From assembly GCA_905480145.1 (NCBI GenBank), contig CAJQPA010000032.1:1-45827 (forward strand): a stretch of DNA of 45,827 bases. The letters are read 5' to 3'. The stretch is from an uncultured Flavobacteriales bacterium. Its GTDB lineage: Bacteria > Bacteroidota > Bacteroidia > Flavobacteriales_D > Crocinitomicaceae. The notes below the pieces were generated by a model, which was not told the origin of the DNA, did no database searches, and saw only the letters and a list, made by a program, of their open reading frames with translations. Both the position numbers and the translations under genes were made by a program. This document shows, in pieces, positions 1-10,000 of this stretch; positions within the stretch are counted from its first letter, which is position 1, and each line of letters starts with the position of its first letter.

Positions 1-752
1 TGATTTGCAGTTAATACATAAGGTCTACCATCATTGGCCGTATTGTTAATCATTGATCCTGTGCAAAAACCGTTACTTCCAGAAACTAGCATCATTGTAG
101 CTCTAATCGGGTTTCTAATTGGGTCGCCGTCCGGACAAATAGAATTCATGTTACAATTTCCCGAACTACCAAAAGCTTTTTCTTGAAATTCTCCTGCTGT
201 TCTATAACCATGTGTTACTTTACTTATTGTTAAGCTTTTTGCTGCATTCACATTTTCTGGTGCAACATAATACTCAACAATTGCCGTTGACCCTGGAACT
301 AACTCAGTTCCTAATTGTCCTTCATAAATATGGTTTCTTGTAAATTTCCCAAGAATAAATGATTTACTTGGGTTAAAAACATACATCTCATTTCCCGCAG
401 GGATTGTTAAGTTTTCAAATGTTAAGTTGACCGTTAATGCATTTTCACAATTCAAAACAACTTGCCATAATTTACCTCCATTTGCTAGGTCCAACCATGT
501 TCCTGAATTTGAAAAGTTTAAATCTGTATCGTTATTATAACCAAAACGCCATGGCCCTGACTTGTCAGCGTCTACAATTGCATCTTCGATGCGCAGTTCA
601 TCAATGTCTGGCGTCTCGAAAACTCGTGAGTCAATGTCGTTAAGTGCTGTTTCTGATGTGTTAAAAAGTGGTGTTCCTCCATCTCCTTGTTGAGAGAAAG
701 TAGTGGTGCCAAGCAACATTAAAGAAGCGGCAAAGAGTAGTTTTTTCTTCAT
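1..752 (-). CDS. Secreted trypsin-like serine peptidase, 3' part outside window
   Basis: The reading frame opens at the ATG at 752-750 and runs without a stop to the window edge, giving 250 codons plus two bases. The N-terminus MKKKLLFAASLMLLG…TFSQ is a signal peptide. A family-specific N-terminal region follows with 'EDAI…GPWRFGY' and 'GTELVPGSTAIVEYY', then the start of a chymotrypsin-fold peptidase: 'GFCTGSMINNT' and 'YVLTANH'. The final His, at the edge, should be the catalytic His. The whole visible part aligns with the first ~255 residues of the peptidase encoded next to it (1037-4963), so the two are tandem paralogs. By family and signal peptide it should be exported, probably through T9SS, but the C-terminus that would prove this lies outside. 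No gene lies between 753 and the terminator at 984. Identification as a lysyl-endopeptidase/trypsin-like enzyme is by motif only. Confidence 0.85.
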   Translation of the reverse strand, partial: MKKKLLFAASLMLLGTTTFSQQGDGGTPLFNTSETALNDIDSRVFETPDIDELRIEDAIVDADKSGPWRFGYNNDTDLNFSNSGTWLDLANGGKLWQVVLNCENALTVNLTFENLTIPAGNEMYVFNPSKSFILGKFTRNHIYEGQLGTELVPGSTAIVEYYVAPENVNAAKSLTISKVTHGYRTAGEFQEKAFGSSGNCNMNSICPDGDPIRNPIRATMMLVSGSNGFCTGSMINNTANDGRPYVLTAN

Positions 753-983
753 AATTTTAGTTTAATTTAATAGTCTAGCACCGTAAGGTAATAATTTGCC
801 TGGACATACACAATTAGCGGGCTAACTTAAAAAATGTCTATACTGTTTCGTTTATAACGAAAAATTAAAGTCTATTCATTTATGACGTATATTTATGACG
901 TATAAACGCATCAATTGGTTGGTAATTATTAGTTTAATCTTTTTGAAAAGCAATTTGCTTTAAAAACAAAAAATGCACCTTAC

Positions 984-1012
984 AAAAAAGGCGACTGAAT
1001 TCAGTCGCCTTT
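984..1012 (-). terminator. Rho-independent terminator of the 1037-4963 peptidase gene
   Basis: A perfect 26-base palindrome occupies 987-1012, with the GC-rich arm GGCGACTGA pairing with TCAGTCGCC around an AATT centre. Read on the minus strand it is followed at once by six T residues (984-989). It begins about 25 bases after the stop codon at 1037. This is the clearest intrinsic terminator in the window. The run of T on the minus side assigns it to the peptidase gene rather than to the plus strand. Confidence 0.85.
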
Positions 1013-1036
1013 AATTAAAAGTAATATAATCTTAGT

Positions 1037-4000
1037 TTACTTTCTCAAAACAATTCTTTGCGTTGATTGATCTCCACCCGCATTAATACGGATCATATAG
1101 GTTCCGCTTGCCATAGAAGAAAGGTCAACAATAAAACTATCATTATTCAATTTATCTTCCATGAATACAATTCTTCCAGATAAATCAAGAACTGAAACTC
1201 TGAAATTATCTGTTGGTTTTTTTAATAATTTGACATTCACAACACCATTACTTGGATTAGGGAAAATTGAGAAGAAACTTAATTCTTCTTCTTCAACTCC
1301 AGCATCATCAACTAAATAGCAAGCTGATGTTTCTGAGCAGCTTCCACTTGTAACAATCACAGCATAATTCCCTGTATTTGTTGTTGGAGTATACGTCTGA
1401 TTCGTTTCACCAAAAATTTCTGAATTCCCATTGTCACAATCAACCCATTGATACATCGCTCCATCTTGATTCGAAGACAATGTTGAGCCTGTCTGCGTCA
1501 CTGTGTTGTCAATATTCTCAACCGTCAATGTTAAAACAACTGTTGAATCACATCCATCAATGGTAGTAAACAATTCAGTATAAGGACCGGAAGTTGTTAA
1601 TGTTTGGGTGCCGAATATATATGAATCACCTGCACAAATTGTAGCAGATGCTGTCTCATTATAAGCAGGGTTAATAGTTAACGTTAATACTACCGTTGAG
1701 TCACATCCGTCAACTGAAGTAAATAACTCATTGTATGGGCCTGCCGTTGTTAAGGTTTGTGTTCCGAATATATAAGAATCACCTTGACAAATTGTTGCCA
1801 TTGCCGTTTCATTATAAGCTGGTGCAACAGTTAACGTTAATACTACCGTTGAATCACAACCATTAGCTGAAGTAAACAATTCAGTATATGGTCCAGGAGT
1901 TGTTAATGTTTGAGCCCCGAATATATATGAATCACCTTCACAAATTATGGCAGATGCCGTTTCATTAAAAGCTGGAGTAACAGTTAATGTTAAAATAACT
2001 GTTGAATCACAACCAGTAACTGAAGTAAACAATTCAGTATATGGTCCAGAAGTTGTTAATGTTTGAGCCCCGAATATATATGAATCACCTTCACAAATTA
2101 TGGCAGATGCCGTTTCATTGTACGCGGCAATTGAACTTAACGTTAAAACTACCGTTGAATCACAACCATTAACTGAAGTAAACACCTCTGTATAATCTCC
2201 CGGAACAGTTAGTGTTTGGGTTCCAAACACATATGGAGACCCGCCACAAGTTAATGCATTAGCAGTTTCATTATAAATAGGGTTAACCAATACAGTAGCT
2301 TCTTCGCACAAACCTGGCGTTACGCAACCACCTTCTCCTCTCACGAAATATGTAGTGTTTACTATTGGAGAAACATCTACTGATGCGCCTGAGCCTATTA
2401 AAGTGCCTCCGCAAGATGTCTCATACCAATTCCAATCAGTTGCATCATTTAAATTCCCTGAAACAACGGATAAAGTAGTTGTGCTGCCAGAACAAATAGA
2501 AGATGTTCCTGAGGTGATTGGGAGTTCTGGTGAAAGACAAGGGGTTTCTGGATCCGTGCAGATTTCCAATGACCAAGTTTGTAGCTCTCCTCCACTATTG
2601 TTAACCATGTCAGATATGGTTAAGATCCATGTTCCAAAAGCATCTTCACCGTTAAAATCAGAAAGCAGTCCAATAGGTTGATAAGCATTTCCATCGACCG
2701 GAGCGCAAGGAAGAACTCCTGTTGCGGCTGCATCATCATAATCAACATTAAAATCACTGTGATTGTTGTTACATGGTTGATCCATTAATGTAACCGTAGT
2801 TCCAAGTGGACTTTGTAAGGTAATTACTAAGTTTTTTACACGAGTGTGTGTTCCTATTAAATCAATCACATTCACATCATTTATTATACCTGTTGCTACG
2901 AAATCTATCGTTGAAGTCACGACTGGGGTTCCATTCGCGGGAATTGTGATTGGAATATCTGTAGAAGTGTTTGTTAAACATCCCCCAGTGGTAAAGCTAT
3001 AAATTGCAGACCAACTAGATGTTCCGCATGACGTCAAAGTCATTACTCTCCAATAATAGACGGTATTCATATTTAGATTGGCAGAAGAGAAGGATTCAGC
3101 TGTTAATCCTGTTGCTTGATCGATCAGCAAAGAAAAGCCTGCATCAGTAGAAATTTCTATTGAATAGGTAGTTCCAGGAGCCATTGAAGGAGACCATGAA
3201 AAATCAGTTGGAATCATCGTGACGATAGCCCCATTCATAGGTGTCAGCAAACTGGAGGGAGCAGGGGAATTACTTCCTATTATTAAATCAAGGTCTACTG
3301 TTTTTATACCAGAGGTACTATTAGCTTCTAGTGTTAATGAATAAAAACCAGGAGTTGCAGCAGCCGTGTTTGAAATAGTTAAATTACTAGTTCCAACTGG
3401 TGTCACAGGGTTTTGTGAAAAATTCGCAGTGACCCCCAATGGCAAACCGCTAACCGAGAGCGTTACCGGATCTATATATCCTCCTAATTCTCCAATATTA
3501 ATTGTATAAACAGCATCATCAGGTTGACAAACCTCAAGAGAACTTGTCAGTACCTCTAGTGTATAATCTAAAGTTGGGGTATTTGGATCCCATCCATCAT
3601 TCGTTATTGCAATTCCACAGGCTGTTGGAGCTAAATATCCAGCTATTCCTAACCCCCATGAAACGCCTAAACGACCGTAATAATCATATGTGCCATTATT
3701 AACAGTTCCGCTGCAAGCCGCTAGGCCACCATATAATTGACCAATAATTCTTCCATTTTGATCAAACAAAGGAGATCCTGAAGAACCTGGCTCTGTTACT
3801 CCTTGCTCCCAAGAGTTAATGTACCAAACATCTGCTCCCGCTGAATTATTATGAAATGGTGCGTCATCCTCTCTACATATTTTCATTAAATCTCCACTTG
3901 GGTGGTGAATACCTGTGGCTTGTGTAATTAAACCATCAGTATCATCATTGTTCCAACCGGCATAGAAGACATTCCATGATTGAGCGTCGGTTAAGGTCAT

Positions 4001-4963
4001 ATTGTCAATTTGCAATAAAGCATGATCTGCTTCTGTTCCTTGCACTAAAACAGTTGCTCCATATGCCGTTTGATCGTATGGCGTGCCTGGGTCAGTGCTT
4101 CCTGTCGTAGTCGCACAAGACTCTGTTCCCGGAGGGCTTTTCCAATTGAATCTGAATGCCCAATTTAAATTTGCACCTACATTAGCACCCCCAAGACAGT
4201 GGTCTGCCGTTAAAAAATATGCTGTACCATCGTCACATGTGTTGTTGATTAATGCTCCTGAACAAATTCCAGACCCTCCGACAACAATCATTGCAACTGA
4301 ACGAATTTGATTTTCCCATCCTATTCCTAGTGGACAATTAACATCAATGTTACAATCACCTGAATCATTCAATGCTTTAATTAGGCTTTTTTGTATACGG
4401 TCTAAACTTCTGTATCCATGTACTACATTAGATACGGTTAAGTGACCTTGCCCATTTACACTTGCCGGCTCGTAATATTCAAGAATAACATGCTCCCCAT
4501 GCACCAATTCAGTGCCTAACAAACCACCCTGAGAATTGTTTTTTGATGTAAAAGCACCAATAACATTCGTATGATTAACATCGTAAAGGTGCATAAATGC
4601 TCCTTCTGGGATAAAGAAGTTTTCCATTAATAAATTAATCGTCATTGCCTCTTGGCACTTGAATCCAATTCTCCAAAGGCGATCACCATTTGGCAAGTTT
4701 GTCCAAGTTCCAGAATTAATAAGAGTATAATCTGTATCATATTTGTACCCAAAACGCCAAGGAGCATCTTTTGCGGCATCATGTATCGCATCTTCTATAT
4801 CAATGGCAACTCTGTCGAAACCTGACATAGTATATGTTTCAAAGGACTCAATTCCTCCAAGATTTCCATTCCAGCTAGTTGGCTCACCAAGATCGATTGT
4901 TTGCGAGAAGGATGACCAGGAAATAAAGGCTCCTATGCAAATAGAGAGTAGTTTTTTAATCAT
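1037..4963 (-). CDS. T9SS-exported trypsin-like peptidase with P-domain and repeats
   Basis: The product has 1308 residues. Signal peptide is about residues 1-20 (MIKKLLSICIGAFISWSSFSQ region). The chymotrypsin-fold domain carries a candidate triad His255 (TADHC), Asp313 (ADHALLQID) and Ser395 (EPGSSGSP). A fibronectin-like stretch at ~565-655 is followed by a proprotein-convertase P-domain (~660-800, with 'VITLQSPLGT' and 'FNGEDAFGTWILTISD'), an Ig-like segment, and five 51-residue repeats ('GCDSTVVLTLTV'). The end is a T9SS type A sorting domain ('FPNPSNGVVNVK' to 'QRIVLRK'). It should be secreted and anchored or released at the outer surface as a protease; the substrate is unknown. Its N-terminal half is paralogous to the gene cut off at the left edge. 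Transcription ends at the hairpin at 984-1012. Confidence 0.9.
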   Translation of the reverse strand: MIKKLLSICIGAFISWSSFSQTIDLGEPTSWNGNLGGIESFETYTMSGFDRVAIDIEDAIHDAAKDAPWRFGYKYDTDYTLINSGTWTNLPNGDRLWRIGFKCQEAMTINLLMENFFIPEGAFMHLYDVNHTNVIGAFTSKNNSQGGLLGTELVHGEHVILEYYEPASVNGQGHLTVSNVVHGYRSLDRIQKSLIKALNDSGDCNIDVNCPLGIGWENQIRSVAMIVVGGSGICSGALINNTCDDGTAYFLTADHCLGGANVGANLNWAFRFNWKSPPGTESCATTTGSTDPGTPYDQTAYGATVLVQGTEADHALLQIDNMTLTDAQSWNVFYAGWNNDDTDGLITQATGIHHPSGDLMKICREDDAPFHNNSAGADVWYINSWEQGVTEPGSSGSPLFDQNGRIIGQLYGGLAACSGTVNNGTYDYYGRLGVSWGLGIAGYLAPTACGIAITNDGWDPNTPTLDYTLEVLTSSLEVCQPDDAVYTINIGELGGYIDPVTLSVSGLPLGVTANFSQNPVTPVGTSNLTISNTAAATPGFYSLTLEANSTSGIKTVDLDLIIGSNSPAPSSLLTPMNGAIVTMIPTDFSWSPSMAPGTTYSIEISTDAGFSLLIDQATGLTAESFSSANLNMNTVYYWRVMTLTSCGTSSWSAIYSFTTGGCLTNTSTDIPITIPANGTPVVTSTIDFVATGIINDVNVIDLIGTHTRVKNLVITLQSPLGTTVTLMDQPCNNNHSDFNVDYDDAAATGVLPCAPVDGNAYQPIGLLSDFNGEDAFGTWILTISDMVNNSGGELQTWSLEICTDPETPCLSPELPITSGTSSICSGSTTTLSVVSGNLNDATDWNWYETSCGGTLIGSGASVDVSPIVNTTYFVRGEGGCVTPGLCEEATVLVNPIYNETANALTCGGSPYVFGTQTLTVPGDYTEVFTSVNGCDSTVVLTLSSIAAYNETASAIICEGDSYIFGAQTLTTSGPYTELFTSVTGCDSTVILTLTVTPAFNETASAIICEGDSYIFGAQTLTTPGPYTELFTSANGCDSTVVLTLTVAPAYNETAMATICQGDSYIFGTQTLTTAGPYNELFTSVDGCDSTVVLTLTINPAYNETASATICAGDSYIFGTQTLTTSGPYTELFTTIDGCDSTVVLTLTVENIDNTVTQTGSTLSSNQDGAMYQWVDCDNGNSEIFGETNQTYTPTTNTGNYAVIVTSGSCSETSACYLVDDAGVEEEELSFFSIFPNPSNGVVNVKLLKKPTDNFRVSVLDLSGRIVFMEDKLNNDSFIVDLSSMASGTYMIRINAGGDQSTQRIVLRK
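1521..2285 (-). repeat. Five tandem 153-bp coding repeats inside the peptidase gene
   Basis: The anchor around 'cagatgccgt' recurs at 1645, 1798, 1951, 2104 and 2257, exactly 153 bases apart, so the array is five in-frame 51-codon units. Each encodes a block with 'YNETA', 'GDSYIFG.QTLT', 'GPYTELFTS' and 'GCDSTVVLTLTV'. The middle units are more alike than the outermost one at ~2257. Array ends are approximate. Confidence 0.85.
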
Positions 4964-5121
4964 AGTTTTAATAGTTTAACATCGTAAAATATAAAAATAT
5001 CCTATGATTAGCTAATTTTCGGATTTCAATTCTTAGTGTTTTTTAATTGCTTTTTGTTCGCTTTTTTGAATTGATTTCATAATTAGAACCGAAAATTTAT
5101 CATTAGTTGGCTATATGTGAA

Positions 5122-5153
5122 TTTGTTAATTCTAATATTCATTGATACATTTA
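5122..5153 (+). promoter_or_regulatory. Candidate Bacteroidota promoter for the 5189 operon
   Basis: TTTG at 5122-5125 and TACATTTA at 5146-5153 match the Bacteroidota -33 (TTTG) and -7 (TAnnTTTG) elements at 7 of 8 positions for the -7 box, with 20 bases between them. The predicted start of transcription is near 5160, leaving a leader of about 29 bases before the ATG at 5189. This is a motif match only. Confidence 0.45.
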
Positions 5154-5188
5154 GCACGATGTTTGCCAAAACAAATTAAAAAACAATC

Positions 5189-6412
5189 ATGAAAAAAAAT
5201 TTACTCTTTCTTCCTCTTTTTTTTACCAGCATTCTATTTGGCCAAAATATTGAAATTGATGAGGCGAACCACCCCTATTTTGATATCATAGAATGGAAAG
5301 GAATGGGGGGCTTATTATTAAGCAAAGATCCTTCTGGGAATTCAAAACAAATTAATATTACACTGGTTGGAGATCATCCAACTAGTATTTGGGATCAAAA
5401 ATTCACACCAAAAAAAGAAGAGTATTATTACATTTCTAGTGAAAATGCTCGTTATGTCTATTTTTTAGACAACCTTGACTTGAATAATGGTAAAGTCTAT
5501 TTTAGTCAGTTAAACTCTGCCGGGAACGTCAAATCAACTTCGGTTTCTTTTATTAGCGCAATTAAAAAATTAGGGGCCTATGATTATAACAAACTAGAAT
5601 TGATCAATGTTGTTGTTACGGATAAAGCATTAGTGCATCATTTCCGATACAACGACAAAAAAAACAAACAAGTTACTGAACTAGCCATCTTTATGACACA
5701 TCACAATTTTTTAACCTATGGTGTTGAGTTAGGAAGTGTTTCTTTTGAAAGTTTAAAAAATGAAAAGTATGGACACTGGCAGTTTATTGGTTTCACTGGA
5801 GATCGAATATTGTTTGGAGCGCGAGACTATCAAAACAAAACAAGAGGATGGACATTGAAAGAATACACATCAAAGGGAAAGCCACAATTGGGTGTTTTTA
5901 TCAACTCTCCTGAAAACCTTATTCCTATTGAAAATATAGGTTTTGGAACCACAGGAAGTTATTATTTAGAAGATAAAGCATCTGTTGAGACGGGATTGTT
6001 AACATTTATAAATTCTAAATTTTATTTGGTAGGTGCTGAAAAATCAACAGGAGCTGCAGCTGAAATAACTCTTTACGAGCTTGTTGAGGATGAATGGAAA
6101 CCACTTAATGCAATGCAGCTTAATTATTTTATTGAAAACAAAAACTTAAAACTTGGAATTTACCCAATGAATGAAGGTGTTGGTTATCACCTAAACCACA
6201 ATGGTTACAACAAGGTAAGTATGATTTATTACGCTTCAAAAAAGGAAGCTCCACACAATGATTTCACTTCGAGAACTATTTACAACCCAAGTAGTGTGTT
6301 TGAACGCAAGAAAAAAGAAGAATTTAACGTAATTTTGACAAATGGACTTTTACAATTTGACACAAGTCAACTTGGGAAAAAAGGTAGTGTTAAATTCGAA
6401 ATAATAAAATAA
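5189..6412 (+). CDS. Exported protein of unknown function
   Basis: This 407-residue protein begins with a signal peptide (MKKNLLFLPLFFTSILFGQ) and has no transmembrane segment after it, so it is probably periplasmic or outer-membrane associated. There is no lipobox Cys and no T9SS tail; the C-terminus is 'GSVKFEIIK'. The middle contains alternating beta-like stretches with 'ILFGARDYQNKTRGWTLKEY' and similar, which could form a propeller, but I recognise no named family. Its stop shares one base with the start of the following uridine-kinase gene (TAATG at 6410-6414), so the two are probably translationally coupled and co-transcribed from the promoter near 5122-5153. The functional link to the kinase is unknown. 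Confidence 0.8.
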   Translation: MKKNLLFLPLFFTSILFGQNIEIDEANHPYFDIIEWKGMGGLLLSKDPSGNSKQINITLVGDHPTSIWDQKFTPKKEEYYYISSENARYVYFLDNLDLNNGKVYFSQLNSAGNVKSTSVSFISAIKKLGAYDYNKLELINVVVTDKALVHHFRYNDKKNKQVTELAIFMTHHNFLTYGVELGSVSFESLKNEKYGHWQFIGFTGDRILFGARDYQNKTRGWTLKEYTSKGKPQLGVFINSPENLIPIENIGFGTTGSYYLEDKASVETGLLTFINSKFYLVGAEKSTGAAAEITLYELVEDEWKPLNAMQLNYFIENKNLKLGIYPMNEGVGYHLNHNGYNKVSMIYYASKKEAPHNDFTSRTIYNPSSVFERKKKEEFNVILTNGLLQFDTSQLGKKGSVKFEIIK

Positions 6413-7020
6413 TGATTATTGGTATTTGTGGGGGGTCAGGGTCCGGAAAAACTACCCTGTTAAAAAGGCTTAGAGATCACTTTAAGGATTTGAATCCTAG
6501 TGTTTTCACAATGGACAACTATTACTTACCGATCGACAAACAACACAAAGATCCTAAAGGGGAATATAACTTTGACTTACCAACGGCACTAGATGAATCA
6601 AAACTAACCGAAGATCTGGTTCAACTTAAAAGTGGGAATGAGATTTTGGTTAAAGAATATCACTTCAATTCTCCACCTGACAAGCATGTACTTTTAACCA
6701 TTAACCCATCTGATTTAATTATAGTGGAAGGGCTTTTCCTTTTTCATTATGACGGTGTAAAAAATGCATTGGATTATTCAATTTTCGTAGACGTTGAACC
6801 AAAAACGCAACTTGACAGAAGGCTTTATCGTGACCAAGAAAGCAGAGGGTATTCTCGTGAAGCAATTCTATATCAATGGGATAATCATGTTAAACCATGC
6901 TATGAAAACTATTTACTACCTTACCAAAAACAAGCAGACTTCAGTTTTAGAAATGACTCTAGAGCCGATTACGACTTTGAAATGCTAACCAAAGAGATTC
7001 AATCTAAATTGGGTAAATAA
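6412..7020 (+). CDS. udk: Uridine kinase family protein
   Basis: The 202-residue product has a P-loop GGSGSGKT at residues 7-14, the substrate-region motif 'YNFDLPTALDESKL' in place of the usual 'NFDHPxAFD', 'IIVEGLFLF' and the lid-region 'DRRLYRDQESRGYS'. These are the marks of the uridine/cytidine kinase and phosphoribulokinase superfamily, and the length fits bacterial Udk (~200-215). The predicted reaction is ATP-dependent phosphorylation of uridine or cytidine to UMP or CMP in the cytoplasmic pyrimidine salvage pathway. The change of the usual His in the substrate motif to Leu leaves substrate choice open. The start overlaps the preceding stop by one base, and the sensor kinase gene follows after 23 bases. 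Confidence 0.8.
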   Translation: MIIGICGGSGSGKTTLLKRLRDHFKDLNPSVFTMDNYYLPIDKQHKDPKGEYNFDLPTALDESKLTEDLVQLKSGNEILVKEYHFNSPPDKHVLLTINPSDLIIVEGLFLFHYDGVKNALDYSIFVDVEPKTQLDRRLYRDQESRGYSREAILYQWDNHVKPCYENYLLPYQKQADFSFRNDSRADYDFEMLTKEIQSKLGK

Positions 7021-7043
7021 AACACTTATCTTAATGGTAAAAC

Positions 7044-10000
7044 TTGCTTAAAAAAATAAATAAATACCGGAACTTATTCCTTGCTGCTTTTTCAAGCTTG
7101 TTCGTGTTATTGTTTTTCTACAAAACGAACTCAACGGAATATAGCGCCTACCTTTCCACTGCAACACAGCACTTTAAGACATTAGAAAACGAATTAGACA
7201 AAACGATTAATTATCGTTCTGACGAACTAAAATATGGCTTCATTTCTGAACAGTGGAAAAAGGCTGATTTTTCAGATGACATAAATGTTCATGTCTATAG
7301 AAAAGACTCTTTAATTTTTTGGAACACCAACCAACTTCCAATTCATCGTTTTGCAGACATTCATTTTCCGTCTAGCGGGCTTTTGCACTTGCAAAACGGT
7401 TGGTACTTTGCAAAAACAAAACAAGTTGGTTCTTATGTAATATGTGCTTCATTTTTGGTAAAACAAGATTATTCTTACAAAAACTCTGAACTAATAAATC
7501 GTTGGGGCCCTGGATTTTCTATTCCGTTTAATGCTGAAATATCACTAGATCAATCCTTGGGTTATCCGATTTTATCAGAAAAGAATTCTTTCATATTTTC
7601 GATCCTGCCCAACGAACAACAACACTTATCAAAAGTAGAATCTATATGGTTAATGCTTTTACTTTTAATTAGTATCGCTTTATGGTTTTTTTGGTTGACA
7701 CGCGTAAAACATAAAACCCTACTTAAGTTTTACCCCTTAGCCCTATTTCTAATATTGGCACTAAGAATTTTATCCCTCAAGTTTGAATGGTTCGCTTTTG
7801 CTAAAGGATCTATCGCTTTTGAGTCGAGTCTTTATGGATCTAATCAGTGGTTTCCAAATTTGTTTGAGTACTTCGTTAACCTTATTGTCATTATTTTCCT
7901 GATGCATCAGGTCATAAGAATGTTAAGAAGGGTTCAAGGTGAGCTTCTTAAAAAGTATGTCACATTTTTTTTACTGTTTGGATCATTTATTCTTTGGTTT
8001 TTATACCTCTACCTAACCTATGGATTAATTGAAAACTCAACCATCTCATTGGAAATTGATAAATTGTTTTCTCTTGATGCATTTTCTTTTCTAGCTATAG
8101 GAAGTTTAGGTGTTTATTTCTTTTCATACTATCATTTCGTTAGGGCTTTAATTGAACTCGGAGAAGTACAAGGGTTTAGTGGTTCTCGCTTAGCTGTTAT
8201 CAGTTTTGGAATGGGATGCTTATGCTTTTTATATGAAATAAATTGGGGCCACCAGTTGCTTCTTGCGTCGATGTTTCCTCTGGTTTTTTATTCCCTGATT
8301 CTATTCATGGTTTATCGAAAGAAAAAAACCAGTCAACTTGGACCAGGAATCATTTTATTGTTGCTTTTTTCTGTTGTTACAGCCTCGATGATTGATGAAT
8401 TCAACGAAAGAAAAGAAAAAGACGAAAGAGAATTATACGCTCAACAGCTTATTACGGAAAAAAATATAGAGACAGAACTTGAATATAAAAACCTTTCAAA
8501 AGATCTTCAAGAGGATAATTTTCTTCGGAAATTTATTGGTAATCCCGTAGCGATAAGCAGCTCTTCATTCCAAGAAGGAATCGAACGACGAATATTCAAT
8601 GGTTATTGGGAAAGGTACGAAATAAACTTTCATTTATTTGATGAGGCTCATCTACCGTTAATTGACAAGCTGAAGGCAAGCACAACTCAATATGACGAGT
8701 TAGATGAGATCATCGAGCGAGCTGGAACTGTTTCTGAATTAGACTCCAACATTTTCTTTATTGATGACTATACGAAACAATACAATTATATCATTCGACA
8801 AGAGGTTGTGTCTAAAACAGGTGCCAAAGGTGTTCTATTCTGTACACTAAAATCCAAAAAAATTCCTGAAGAAATTGGTTTTCCTCGATTACTCATCTCT
8901 TCTAAATCTAATGTTTTAAAGCCACTGGAATCCTATTCTATTGCTAGATACCATGACAGTCGTATGATCACAAAATATGGTGAGTTTAACTATCCATCTT
9001 CACCTGATGTTTTTGGGAAAAACATATCCGCTCAAAAAGGTTTTTTTAATTACAATAAATTCAATCATTTCTCCCTAAAGAAATCAGAAACTGATATGGT
9101 GGTGTTGTCCGTTAGAAACAATACATTCATTGATTTCATTACTTCGTTTTCATATCTTTTTAGTCTTTATGGCATGCTCCTGATGCCCCTACTTTTTAGG
9201 GTTAATGCAAAAAATACATTTAGTCGCACATTAAGTCTGGCAATGAAAATTCAGATTGTTCTTATTGCTTTGGTATTCATCTCTCTTCTTGCATTTGGCT
9301 GGGGAAGTGGAATGTTTGTTACTTCACAATACAATCACTTAACCAATGATGTTATTAGTGAAAAATTAAGTTCAGTAGAAACCGAAGTCGGTGTAAAGCT
9401 AGGGTCGTTTGATGATTTAACTATTTCAGAGAATGGAAATTATATGCAGTACATTCTTCAAAAATTTGCGCGGGTCTTCTTTACTGACATTAATCTTTAC
9501 GATAGACAGGGGTATCTTCTTGCTTCATCTAGACCCAAGGTTTATAACATTGGCCTACTGAGTGAACAAATGAACCCGACAGCAATGAGGCATCTAAAAT
9601 ATCTTAAGGAAAGTGAATTTGTGCACAAAGAGAATATAGGGGAGTTAGATTATTCATCTGCTTATAAACCTTTTTATAGCACAAAAGGAAACTTGTTGGG
9701 TTACATCAACCTTCAGCATTTTGGTCAACAGCGAGAATTTGAAAATCAAATTCAAAAATTTTTAGTCGCCATTATTAATGTGTTTATTCTGTTGCTAGCC
9801 ATTTCCATTATTCTAGCCATTTTTATTTCCAATTGGCTTACTTCACCCCTGAGGTTGCTTCAAGAGAATTTTTCAAAAGTCAAATTCGGTAAACAAAATG
9901 AGCAAATTCTGTACGATAAGGAAGATGAAATAGGTTCTCTCGTTAAGGATTACAACCGAAAACTAGAAGAGCTCGAATTTACAGCACAACAATTGGCGAA

